NCBI GenBank assembly: GCA_033064195.1 | Contig: JARBJD010000067.1 | Location: 231,421-295,420 of the forward strand | DNA: 64,000 bases | Direction: 5' to 3' | DNA from: Blattamonas nauphoetae | Taxonomy: Eukaryota > Preaxostyla > Oxymonadida | Shown here: one piece after another, positions 12,871 through 23,717 of the stretch | How positions within the stretch are numbered: the stretch's first letter is position 1 | Layout: every line of letters starts with the position of its first letter | Position numbers and translations under genes: made by a program | The notes under the pieces: generated by a model | The model's database searches: none | The model's input: the letters and a program-made list of their open reading frames with translations, nothing else | Told to the model about the DNA's origin: nothing

Positions 12871-13190
12871 ACACAGACGCGTTGATTTGATGATATGGAA
12901 GACAGTCGGGATGAGTCACAGAATAACATGAGGTCCGATCCATGAGCAAGAAAAAGAGGAAACATGGTCGGTATGTTATAAGGACAGCCCCAACAACCAA
13001 ATATCGAGTTCAGATTTAGTTTAGAAACGACAGATTGAATTCGGGTTTTGGACTGATCAGCATTCTCATTTGACAACCTGATGAATTCCGATTTGTGAAA
13101 ATGAATGTGAGAGAATGAATGAATTGTGAGCTGTCCAAGCGAAAAAACATGAATTGGGAAGGTGTGACACGAAACAAAGGATGATCCTTT

Positions 13191-13278
13191 CAGATCTGCA
13201 CGTATCCATTTGGATCTGCGCGTATCCAAAAAAATGGATCTGCGCGTAGCGAAAATCGGATCTGCGCCTATACTTAAC
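13191..13278 (-). repeat. MULE1 right TIR
   Basis: An inverted copy of the left TIR with about ten differences, ending CCTATACTTAAC. It holds the same four CGCAGATC-type cores in inverse order. The differences between arms suggest the insertion is not brand new. Confidence 0.75.
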
Positions 13279-14130
13279 CGCTCAGATCGATGTCGGGATG
13301 AGTCGTGAGAAAGGCGGTGATAGTGTGTGGGAAGTCACACTTCGTCAGAAGTGAAACCAGCAGTGCGCACGTGACAGGAACTTCAACCACTTTGTCGTTG
13401 AGGGTTCTGTGGTTGAGATCTCGAAACATGGAATTGATTCGTGGAACAGCACGTTGCTGTCGTTCGAATGAGAGAAAGATCTCAGTCGCTTTCGTCTGAT
13501 CAACAAACATGATTGTGCAGAATCGGAGCGACATCAGCAGATCGAGTGAGTCGAGCAAGAGAGTCTTCCAACTCAAGTCTGCCGAGTTCAGCCAATCCCA
13601 ATCAAACTGAGTCCAAGCGAACGGCGGAAGAGACGCTTCAAAAATGACTTTGTTGATCCACATCATCGAAATCCAAATCAGAGCGTGTTGTTCTTCGGGG
13701 CGACCATCGCGAAAGGCAAAGTGGAGGCGATTCGACTGACTAGGAAACTGGGGGACGACAGAAGGCATGTGGTTGAGATGACTGAAGAGCGACATCGCTG
13801 CTGTGCGGATTTTGGAGTTGGAACTGCCGAGGACAGAGACTGTGCGGTCAAAGAATGTTGGAGGGTCGAGAATGCACTGGTCAGCACCAACGAGACCACA
13901 GACAGAGTTGCATCGGATTAGCGAACGAGTGAGTATCTCGTTGTCAGCCTCGTCGAAAAGGGAGGAGTGGAACTTTTCGGTTGGATCGAGATCTCCAACG
14001 TGATTCAGAAGGAGTGATTCGTTTATGATCAGTTCTGGATGGACGGTGTGAGATGTGGAGACTGTAGTGAGATGGTGAAGAAGCTCCGCGAAGAAGATCC
14101 GTCCGACGAAGTGGTGATAGGCGCTCACAA

Positions 14131-17100
14131 TTAAAGTGTGATTTGAGACTTTCGGATCGTTGGCTTCGGTCTCATCCTCGCCTCGTCAGGACGGTCAGTC
14201 AGACAGCGATCGAAGTCAAACACTCTCATTCTCCGTTTTTGATCATCGATTCGGATTGTTGCCAGAAGAATCCCAATCACAGCAGTCCCTTTCATGTAGT
14301 CATCCAAGAACGAAGAATTTGATACAGCGAACATGACATGATCCAACAGACCTCGCTTCAACAACTCAATCCGAACAGCATCAGACGAGACACTGACGAA
14401 TCGATGGAAGAACTCGAAAGAAGCAGACACGACGGCAGGAAAGGGAGATCTGAAAAGATGAAGAAAGATGACAGAAAACACAAACAGGAGCATCTTCATG
14501 AGAAACTTGTAAGATGGTGCGATTGTGGAAGAAAAGAAATCTGAGAACGAATGAAAACCGGAAGGTCAGACCACCCGAAGCCATGGAACGAACACAGAGA
14601 GACAGAAGGTGGATTCTGCTGTGAGGAATGTCCTCAGCCATCATCCTTCTGAGGGTGGCTTTGTTGAGTTCAGCTGGAAGAGGGGTGACGAGAGAGGGGA
14701 TGCCAGAGTGAGAGGAGAGAGTCTGGAGGAGGAGCTCCCTTACCAGTCGCTCCTCACAAACCTTCAGCTCCCACTCCATTGAGATAAAGGTCAGTGAAGT
14801 GGCCCATAGGTCCTTGGATTTCCAAAATGGATTCATATAGTGCTGATCTGTTTCGTTATTCACACCGTCCATGCAACCCGCCAATACGTACTCAACAGAT
14901 CAGACTCACTCAAATACTGCACAAAGTTAAGGAAAGCACGCAACAGTGATCACAAGTTTCGGACAAAGTTCATCGAAGTACAATTGTGCTGAACATACCA
15001 GAACGCTTCTTACATGTCAAGTTGAAGAAATCGCCGTTTGCGCAACTGACACACTCGTTTCGAGAGAACAAGATAGCTGCATTGATCATATTTCAGCCTC
15101 TCAACAAGACTCGTGTCAAACAGTCAAAACCCACTTAATCCTTTTGAAAGATGGATTTAGTCGCCAACCAAGTGCTGTATTTGACAATATTTGTGAAACT
15201 GAAACATATACAACCAACAACCATCAGCTTTCCGAGTCGACAGTCATTCACCACCATTGTCGCTGTTAGACAGCATCGTTGTTTAGGTTCGGTCGGAAGC
15301 AACTATCACGCCACTGGTGCAATTCCGCACCAAAGAGAGAACCTTAGAGAACGCCTAGCAAGAGGAGCATCCTGGCACAGCATTTTGGAAGTGATCTGAC
15401 GCTTCACCTTTGCTTCTCTCCCTCTGCGTCTCTCTTGTATCGATCAGATTAGTATCTTCACTTTCCTCGGAGTATTCTGACTTCCCGGGGCGGACTAACG
15501 AAGTCAACTCAAATGCCTCCGAACCTTCCGTCATCATCAACTATGTGCAGGAAGATGTAATTGAACATCACTAACTCAAATCAACCAAAGAATTCTTCGA
15601 AAGAACGACAGAAATATTCAATATCCTCAATAAGCATCTCCCACTTCTCAAACGACACAATCCAATTAGATTGAAGCCCCTGTGCGACTCAATATTCCAG
15701 GGAGAAGCATGAAAGAACATGATTGATCTATTGCTGCCGAATTCACAGTTAATGCGACGATGATTGATAAATAAAATGCCAACACCTGTCATTGGGAAGA
15801 TGGAGGAAAATGGTGTTACTCAGGCCATAATCACCACAGATCTATATTGCTACAACTCTGAATTTGCTTCAGCACCTCGGGGAATCGACGCAGCAGCACG
15901 ATCGTCTTCATCACCAAGAAAGATCCACCAACTCGGATTGCCATCTCAGGTGCCTTCGGCCGATATGATAATCGTAGTTATGACCTTAGTGATGTCAGTG
16001 ACAGTGTCACACTATTACGTGACGTTGGCGGGAAAGGATCTTTCACGTATTCAAGAACCTCTTCGGATATGGATGAGAGTTTCCGACGCATGGGACACAA
16101 GCCTCATTTGCGATCATGGAATGATCAAAATGCATCTGTTTACAAGGGAGAAGCCCCTTTATCTAGATATCGACCTTGAATCGCGTTATTGAGTTTCGCA
16201 TTGGATTCTTCGATATAGTCAGACCATGGAGTAATTGTGCGGTGTGAAGTGATGCGATACCATCGAGCAAGAGAGCATCATTGTCGAGGTTCCATCGTTC
16301 GGAACCACACACCGAAGGTTCCACAAATATTGAAGTTAGGTCTGACAGGCTGTGGAAGTCGTCCGTCCACTCCTCCCTTTCAACTCTATCAACCTCTATG
16401 AAGGGTGCCTCAACATGTTCACTCACAGATCCAGTGGGATGTGCATTCTCTCCTACGAGTTACCAGTACACACAATACGAAACTGAACTTGAGCTGGCGC
16501 ATCTGAAGCAGTTCTACAAGATTAGAACCCTTCGCAATTCCAGAGATGATTGTTTCGTGTCGAACACGACCGATGCAAAGGCGAACGCACACAACTGCTA
16601 CGGCTTCTGCGATGGGCACCAACGAATGATGCCAACCCTCTCATGCTTGAAGTCGAAGTTCTTCAGCACCTTTTCGGGGTACATTTCCATATTATCCAAT
16701 CAGCAGCGCCTTCATCATCATTGTTGATTTTTGAATGTTGGAGACAGCGCATCGAGAAACATAAATCACTCCACTGCATTCTCGCCGTCAATTCCGTGCC
16801 GTCATCCTCTTTCATCGTCATAGACGTCAGAACCAGTCATGAACATGTCAAGCCTCTTCGTAGTCGTCCTCCACTTTCTACCTTTCCTCTCATCAGTTTC
16901 ATATCAGCCTCTCTCGAGTTGGCAATGTTTCCGTCGCTTTAATCTGGATAAGAGGTTTCAACTTTACCCAGCTGTGACCCCGTTGAGCGTCATCGACCGC
17001 TCACCTCAGGAAAACCGTTCTTTGAATCGTCGGTACGGCTCTATGCTCACCATCCACCTGAAATGATCGTCGTAAAACTGTCACTGGGGAATCAGGGAGG

Positions 17101-20100
17101 TTATTTCTCCCGAATGCGCATCAGAACGATGCAGCTTGAAAGTGACAAAGACAACGCAGTTTAATTGGGAAGTCTGCCAATCTGAACTTAGACTATGGGG
17201 CACAAACGCCTTTGTACAACACTGAACATCTTCATCAATCGATCACACGAATAGACTCGACGGTCAAGAACACAATCACTCTTGTCTCCTCACCAGGGTG
17301 GCGGGGGATGGATGAAGATTCGTCTTCTCAGAGTGCTTCTCTTCGCATTCTTCGATCATCGCGACAATTTTGTTCCAACCAAACATCGCCAAACACCGTG
17401 TCAAAACGATCGCGATGGGAACTGCGAGCGGACAGACTGGTACTTTCATTACCATCTTAACTTCGAAGTTAAGCGAGACATGCCTTTTTTATCCTTTGGG
17501 CGGGATGTCCTTTTCACCCAAATCACTACCCAGACGTGTCAATTGGGAATACCACACCGACTTCTGTTATCTGTGCCAACCCTACTTCAAGACGCGAGTT
17601 CAACAGTGTGCACGACAGTGATCATCCCCAGACTGTTCGTGTGACGCAGTTCACGATCCTTTGAGTGTCACCTGGAATTCACTCAGTCCATCTGAGCAAT
17701 CTGAGCCTCGACCGTCAAGAGCGCTCACAACGCATTACAAGAGAACAGCAGATATGTACGTGGATGAGGACGACGAGGGCCGCATCTATGGCTCGCAATT
17801 TTTTTTTTGTCTGAATATGATAAACTGTCCGGGAAGGCTGCAACGAAACTCTTTTCGATAGACTCGCCATCAAGCTGATCGTGGATTTCAAAAGCACCAT
17901 TCTTCAAAGCAGATTATTCTCTATCCAACTCCATACTGAGAAATTCAATCAGCATTAGCGGCTCTGGATTTTACGCTCAACTCTGCCAGAGAACTACATT
18001 CGATGGTGGAATGCATGACAGGCTGTGTTTGTCGAGAGGAGTTCACAATCACAAGTGTTGCTGCCTTCGCGTTCAGAGCAGACACAATCGACCATGCGAA
18101 ATCAATCGTTCACGTGGAGGATCAGAGGCACTGGAAGTTTGGGGGTCGTGAACGGCACAGTTTTCCTCTGTCAGAATCTCTTCCAAATCATCTCCAACAC
18201 GAGTGATCGATGCAATTATGTATGTTGTGTTGTGTTGAAGACACTCTGCGCGCCCAAGAGGCAGTTCGGGAGACGAAGCTGTTGTTGAACTGTTGAACAG
18301 CATGTCGAACGAGAAGGGCGGAGTGAGTGTGACAGTGTAGAATCCACCCAACTCGAGATTGGTCCCTGTCAAGTCAAGTTTCATTGTTGTGCTGATTGAG
18401 TTGGGATGGACTTGTGCTGTCTCCACGATTGGGGCGTCGGGAACTGTCAAAGTGACATCGGAGTTCACAAACACTTTGTCGAATCTGCGCATCACCTTCA
18501 CAACAGTGACATTGTCTCCTAAACCAGGATGGATCGTGTCAGATGTCATTCTCTCTCAGTCATTTTACTCGATGGTTCAGCTACAAAAGGGTGGAGCACG
18601 TTCAGTCGTCAAGCATTGGTCGGTCTTTCATGGATGAATCACCGCCTGTCAGGGGGATACTGTGGGATCGTCAGTACCACAGGAGGATTTCCTCTGTTTC
18701 GCCTGTTCATCCGGTCCAACGCGTCAAGTGAACATCTACAGCGCTCACAAGCATGATGGAGGGTGAGCTAAGAATGAAGTTATCTTCACAGTGGCTCCTT
18801 CGCTTGGACTCTTGCAACGATTCTGTCAATAGCTACGTCATCAACAAGCGAATTGCACACAACGATTAGAGCAGACATCTTTCTAATGTGGGAGAGGAAA
18901 GTTCGGAAATATGACCAGTTCCGTTCTCCGATATTCCCGAACGAACTCCCACCAGAACTGGAGGAATGGAGGAACACACAAAGGAACTGATCACAACAAA
19001 TCTTGGCTGCAGCCACTAAAGTGGTGTCACGGTCCTCTCTGAACAGATATGTTCTTTCTTATCTCTTCATTCTCTGCTAGGTTCTTTTCAACTCTCAATG
19101 GAGTGGGAGCTGAAGGTTTGTGAGGAGCGACTGGTAAGGGAGCTCCTCTTACACAAACCGAAGCTCCCACTAACCTGCATCAAGATTTACCCGGCCGAAG
19201 GGCCTTTGCTCCCTCTCCCACCGCTTCGGCGGTAGTTTCTCGGATCATTGGTTCGCCCTGATTCGAGAAAAAGAAGTGTAAAAACTCATAATGAATCTAA
19301 TTTGGAGAATAATTTAAATTGAATCCCTTTTTTGCCCATCAGGACCTATGGGCCACTTCACTGACCTTTATCTCAATGGAGTGGGAGCTTCGGTTTGTGT
19401 AAGACGCCTCGCTGAGCACCAGCCAGAGAAGGAAGATGGCAGAGGAGTGGAGAGTCGTAGTGAATTGGAATGCTGAGCCAGAGAAGAGAGACAACAATCT
19501 CTCCAACTTCACTCAACCTATTGAGTTCGGTTTGTTTCGGATTCGAATCGAACGGAGCCAGCATTTTGAACACTTTGGCGAGAGACGAGCAGGCACCAAA
19601 GGGAGCAGTCAAATGAACTATATCGCCGAAGACAAATAGAAAATCAGTCCAAATGTCGATGCGTGCTCTGACGAGATGGGGAGGGGAGAGCAGAGTGTCG
19701 AAAAGGCGAGGAGGAGGGAATAATCCGAAGAGGTTGACAATGTTAGCTTGTGGGGTGTCCTGAAGTGAAGTGATGAAGAGGATGTCGATGAGATTGTCAA
19801 GTGATTGTTCATCGAGATTGAGTGTGGGAGATCGAAGAAGAATGGAGTGCAGTCCAACGTAGGACGTGTGGAGAAACTTTCTCGAAGTGCAGTAAGACAC
19901 ATCAGTCCAATATCTGAAAAACGCGTCTGGATCCGATCGGAGATATCGTTCGAGCATCAGATCCATCGGGAAGAAGGAGTGTCGGTGTTTGGGATTGATG
20001 GAGGTGTGGTTGAGAAAGAAAGCCGGAAATATTGTTTGGGACGCTCTCAGGTTGCTTGAGTCCAAATCAGTGGTGATGAGTTCTGTCAGTGCAGAAGGGA

Positions 20101-22187
20101 AATCGCAGCCACGAAAGACAGACAAGATCGAACCGAGAATGATTGCGAGTGGACTCAGAAAAAAAGTCGATCGTTTCTGGTCTGAAGATGGACTCGGATC
20201 GCTGGAGAGACGGGACATCATCTGATGTCTCTTCTCGAACGAAAGAAGGAAGTCCAGTCTCCATGGTTGTGACATCGAAACCGTGTTGTTGGTGATGATT
20301 CTTCTGACGAAATCACAAGCTTCGTCGAAGAGAAATCTGTCACTCAGATCAGCATTTAACAACCCGTCGAAATCGAAGTCTGACTCAACCATCATCTGTC
20401 CTTGCTTGTGTCTGTCTTTCTTGTCCAACCATCGTCTCCACAAATCGAGGAGTGTCATCTTCTCCCAGTATGACCCATCGCGGAATGCTTTGTGGAGACT
20501 CTGGAATTGGCTGTCACGAGGATCATCAACTGTCTGAAGCAAGATTCCACTTTCGATGAAGATGAAGTGACATTGCATCTGGACAACGAAATTGGTCGAG
20601 TGGAGACCAGAGATGAGGAACATCCGAAAAGTGCCGACATCAACAATGCAGTCCGTGGATCGTGTTGCGACGAGAACAGCGTGGCACCGACGGAGTGATG
20701 CCACGACCTTCTGATCATCTGCCTCGTCGAACAGCGAAATGTCAAACTTCTCATTTTGATCGACGAATTGAGGACGTGGTTGGTGAAAGGTGTCCCATTC
20801 CGATTCTGAATCAAATGATGGACGGATGTACCATTGAAAGGAAGTGGGAGATGGTCGTGTGAGGAAATGATGAATCACAGAGAGGATCTCTCGTGAATGA
20901 CGTTTGACGGAGTCTGAATGGATGACCAACTGGTCAGAAGGGACTGTTGGACAATCGGAAGACCAATGATCAGATGGGAGTGATGTTTGGGTGGAGATGG
21001 TTGAGGAGGGAAACGAACTGTGTGTTGAGGAAGTTTGATGAGCGAGAGTAGAGTGAAGGTTGAAAGTGAGGTTGGTGAATGCTGAGATGGCTGAGGAGGT
21101 GAGAGAAGAGTCGTCTGTCTCACAGATTGGTGGAGAGTCAGTTTTAGTAGTTTTGTTCATTGTAAGTGGGTTGGCAATGAGTTGATGTTTCGTTTGGAGG
21201 GAGAGGAGAGTGGTTCGGAGACAGCTTGATTGGAGGAAGGAAAGATCACGCTGAAGAGATGAATGAACAGAAATGAAGACACACCCCAATCGTTGCATCT
21301 TTCTCGATTGTCTCCATCATCTTCACCCATTCTGTCCAATCGTCAAAAGCGAGTGAAACAACCTGCTTTGAGTGTGTTTCTTTGATCTTCTTCACAGCAT
21401 CCAGAAGTTCTTCCGAAGTTTCAACACCATCACCGTGCAGGAATGAGTGAGGGGGGAGTGTAAAAGAGTTCTGATCGTCGGGATGAAGAATTAAGCGTGG
21501 AAACAATATTGCGAGATTGTGGAGGCGAAATGGATTTGAAAAAGGAGGATCAGTTTCGAAATTTACCCTAAAACGTTCTGCAAACAATTGTGAGTAATCT
21601 TTTGGAGACGAGTTCGGAAGAATGAGATCTCCAGAAGCCACGAACTGTTCAACGAGGGCAACCAAGATGTGAGCGAAGACAACACCTTCATGTTTTGGAT
21701 CAAGAGGGAGAATCAATCGGTTGGTGGTTTCGAGTGTTCGATGGATGTGAAGAAATAATTGGCAAAGTATGGAGGTGTCGGAAGAGAGAGAACCAGAAAT
21801 CGATGGTTCGTCTGGCGACGAGGGAAAAGCTGTTCAGACGATGAAAGGAGAAAAAGAGAAGACTGATCACGATTGTGGAGGATGAGTCAATTCGGATGTT
21901 CTCGAAGGTCAGAGGCGGGGCAGAGGGGTGTTCATTTCGGAACAGTTCCGCTCCAATCACCGCTTCAACAAACCATTCTGTCAATCTCTGCAGGAAGTTG
22001 GAAAAAGAGGAGAACAACACACTGTCCAAGAAAGAGACTCATCACCACTTTCAAATCGCTGGATGTGTGATTCGAGAGTTTCTGTCGGAATATCCTCAGA
22101 AAGTTCAATATTCACGATATCACTTTTGAAACATTCCGTCGATGAAGAAACAATGTCTTGATGAGAAAGAAAAGTTCGTTCACTCAT
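14131..22187 (-). CDS. FDEADN-family protein A2, split by a 4.7 kb insertion
   Basis: Full-length paralog of A1, predicted about 1070 aa without the insertion. Exons: 22187-22023, 21987-21864, 21829-21285, 21250-19405 continued at 14730-14572, 14540-14486 and 14449-14131. Introns are 35, 34, 34, 31 and 36 bp, at the same positions and phases as in A1. Total length is a multiple of three. Hallmarks: ESLSWT then RLTEWFVEAVIGAELF, FPSSPDEPSISGSLSSD, SLFDEADDQKV, DFPSALTELITTDLD, LPSLAGAQRGV joined over the insertion to LQTLSSHSGIPSL, and SNSSFLDDYMKG. The C-terminus has a basic extension (DDQKRRMRVFDFDRCLTDRP) that A1 lacks. The function is unknown and the solenoid fold is inferred. The insertion currently truncates the product. 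Confidence 0.7.
14731..19148. mobile_element. Big hairpin-tipped element (I2-big)
   Basis: A 4.42 kb element. Both ends carry GGAGCTCCCTTACCAGTCGC then TCCTCACAAACC, inverted (14731-14783 and 19095-19146). The tip folds as GAGGAGC with GCTCCTC around a loop of about 13 nt when flanking GA is included. It is homologous to the tip of I1-big, with a conserved CCCTT-CCAGT loop and a changed stem. The interior carries a degraded receptor-gene module (18073-18549) and otherwise short frames of no recognised function. Confidence 0.6.
18073..18549 (-). pseudogene. Receptor-family Ig-like module captured in I2
   Basis: A 158-codon open stretch. It contains LDLTGTNLELGGFYTVTLTP and LQHNTTYIIASITRVGDD, which align with the C1/C3 juxtamembrane module (LTLIGTDLIVGNSLKITLNN ... 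LQHNTKYTIISIEAM). No start, beta-helix, membrane span or kinase region is present around it, so this is a fragment of a family C gene carried by the element. Confidence 0.6.
19149..19402. mobile_element. Small partner element (I2-small)
   Basis: A 254-bp element with TIRs TTACACAAACCGAAGCTCCC at both ends (inverted; match extends outward by TC/GA). It is non-coding. A strong hairpin near 19231-19265 (TTTCTCG/CGAGAAA arms) presents TGGTTCGCCC in the loop. GGTTCGCCCTGAT is shared with I1-small although the rest of the interior differs. Confidence 0.6.
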
Positions 22188-22325
22188 TCAGATGACTCTG
22201 TTGGAACAGAGTGTTTTTGTCAATTGAAAAGACTGCGAGTTATTGAACACAAAAGAAAGTGCATTTTATTGATTTAATTATCGGTTTAGTACGACACTCG
22301 ATCCAAGTTGAATAGAGTTGGACAC

Positions 22326-23681
22326 TTATCGCCAAGGAGTCGAGCAGATTCTCGTTCTTGAACCCCGCCCACAGAAGTGTGAGAAATCAATGTCTGGATT
22401 CATCGGACAGAGAAAGAAGTCGTTTGAGTTCATTCGGAGCATTCGCTCGAAGATGAGGTCGAGGGGAGGCGGGTGGGGTCGGTGTTGGATGAGTGAGGTG
22501 TGGCAGAGGAACACAAACTGATTCCGGAAACCAAAAGAAAGAGCGCTCAGATCGACGTCGGGGTGAGTCGTGAGAAAGGCGGTGATAGTGTGTGGGAAGT
22601 CACATTTCGTCAGAAGTGATACCAGCAGCGCGTACGTGACAGGAACTTCAACCACTTTGTCCTTGAGGGTTCAGTGGTTGAGATTTCGAAACATGGAATT
22701 GATTCGAGGGACAGCATGTTGCTGTCGTTCGAATGAGAGAAAGATCTCAGTCGCTTTCGTCTGATCAACAAACATGATTGCGCAGAATCGGAGCGACATC
22801 AGCAGATCGAGTGAGTCGAGCAAGAGAGTCTTCCCACTCAAGTCTGCCGAGTTCAGCCCATCCTAATCAAACTGAGCCCAAGCGAACGGCGGAAGAGACG
22901 CTCCAAAAATGACTTTGTAGATCCACGTCATCGAAATCCGAAGTAGCGCGTATTGTTCTTCAGGGCGACCATCGCGGAAGGATGAATGGAGCCGATTCCA
23001 CAGACGAGGCAAGAGAGTGGCAACACATGGTTTTTCTTCGAGATGGTCGAAGATTTTCAAAGCAGCTGCTCGGATGTGAGAGTTGGAGCTGCCGAGGACA
23101 GAGACTGTGCGGTCAAAGAATGTTGGAGGGTCGAGGATGCACTGGTCAGCTCCAACGAGATCGCACATATCTCGACAACGAACAAGCCAACTAACCAGAT
23201 TCTCGTTGTCAGCCTCGTCGAAAATGGAGGAGTGGAACTTTTCGGTTGGATCGAGATCTCCAACGTGATTCAGAAGGAGTGCTTCGTTTATTATCAGCTC
23301 TGGATAGACGGTGTGAGATGTGGAGATTGGAGCGAGATGGGAGGAGAGGAGCGAGTGAATGATGGCCAGGAGTTGGAGGGATTCTTGCTTCAACTGGGTG
23401 GGGACGATGAGAGAGTCCGAAGAGATGAGTTCGACGAAGATCGGTATCATTTCGACGAATAACAGAATTGTCCTGTCCCCCACCAACCGTAACAACGCAT
23501 GCAAGCACGGCCATTCACTTGCGAGTAGGGTTAGAGTGACGAAGGAGAAGGAGAGTGTGCCGACCATCGAGCAAAATTGGCGAGAGAGAATCTCAATCGT
23601 TCCCGCAAACGAAGACATGAGATGATGCCAGAGCCGACAAAGATCACACACAATAAGTGTTTGCTGTCGAAGAGACGTCAT
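22326..23681 (-). pseudogene. FDEADN-family copy A4, truncated and broken
   Basis: A family copy lacking the first exons and the last part. It reads SLIVPTQLKQESLQLLAIIH, DLDPTEKFHSSIFDEADNEN, CILDPPTFFDRTVSVLGSSN and so on. In-frame stops occur after PPFAWAQFD and after MFRNLNH. Near 22385 about 202 bp present in A3 are missing, with the shared tetranucleotide AGTG at the junction, and the frame then ends. The first 80 or so residues of the open stretch (from TSLRQQTLIVCDLC) are not seen in A3. It pairs with A2 as A3 pairs with A1. Confidence 0.65.
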
Positions 23682-23717
23682 TAATTGTTCGAAATGTTCG
23701 CTGGTTCAAGTCTGTTT

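Larger units (their letters stand above)
11706..13278. mobile_element. Mutator-like TIR element (MULE1) in A3
   Basis: A 1,573-bp element flanked by an 11-bp duplication CGCTCAGATCG (11695-11705 and 13279-13289). The empty site is present once in A4 near 22546. Long TIRs of about 88 bp begin GTTAAGTATAGGCGCAGATC. Long TIRs with 8-11 bp duplications are typical of the Mutator superfamily. No transposase is present, so the copy is non-autonomous. Leaving out the element and one duplication rejoins LTTHPDIDLS to ALSFGFRNQF as in A4. Confidence 0.8.
10921..14128 (-). pseudogene. FDEADN-family copy A3, 5'-truncated
   Basis: The copy begins in the middle of the family (AELLHHLTTVSTSHTV...) three bases after the A2 stop, so about the first third is missing. 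Recognisable blocks are LNHVGDLDPTEKFHSSLFDE, FFDRTVSVLGSSNS, CDFPHTITAFLTTHPD, then after the Mutator-like insertion LSFGFRNQFVFLCHTS, LHNTALCGFHALCRRGVH, FPPPLVIRFFLPLLW and SLKELYRSVR. Near 11160 the frame shifts into RFGVLDVVIRAVSESSFLED, and about 100 residues present in A5 are missing there, which indicates an internal deletion. It ends LLSQIGLE at 10921. Probably a relic. Its closest relative is A4. Confidence 0.65.
14731..19402. mobile_element. Composite TIR insertion I2 in A2
   Basis: A 4.67 kb block in exon 4 of A2 with dinucleotide GA repeated on both sides (14729-14730, 19403-19404). The A1 sequence near 2350 gives the empty site. It has the same architecture as I1: a big element (14731-19148) with hairpin tips plus a small element (19149-19402) that abuts it. 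The outer arms are inverted copies of about 55 bp (14763-14814 and 19343-19391). Confidence 0.7.

Noticed and set aside
14880-18000. Frames of 60-148 codons inside I2-big
   Set aside because: No recognisable motif apart from the receptor module at 18073-18549; chance frames or deeply decayed sequence.
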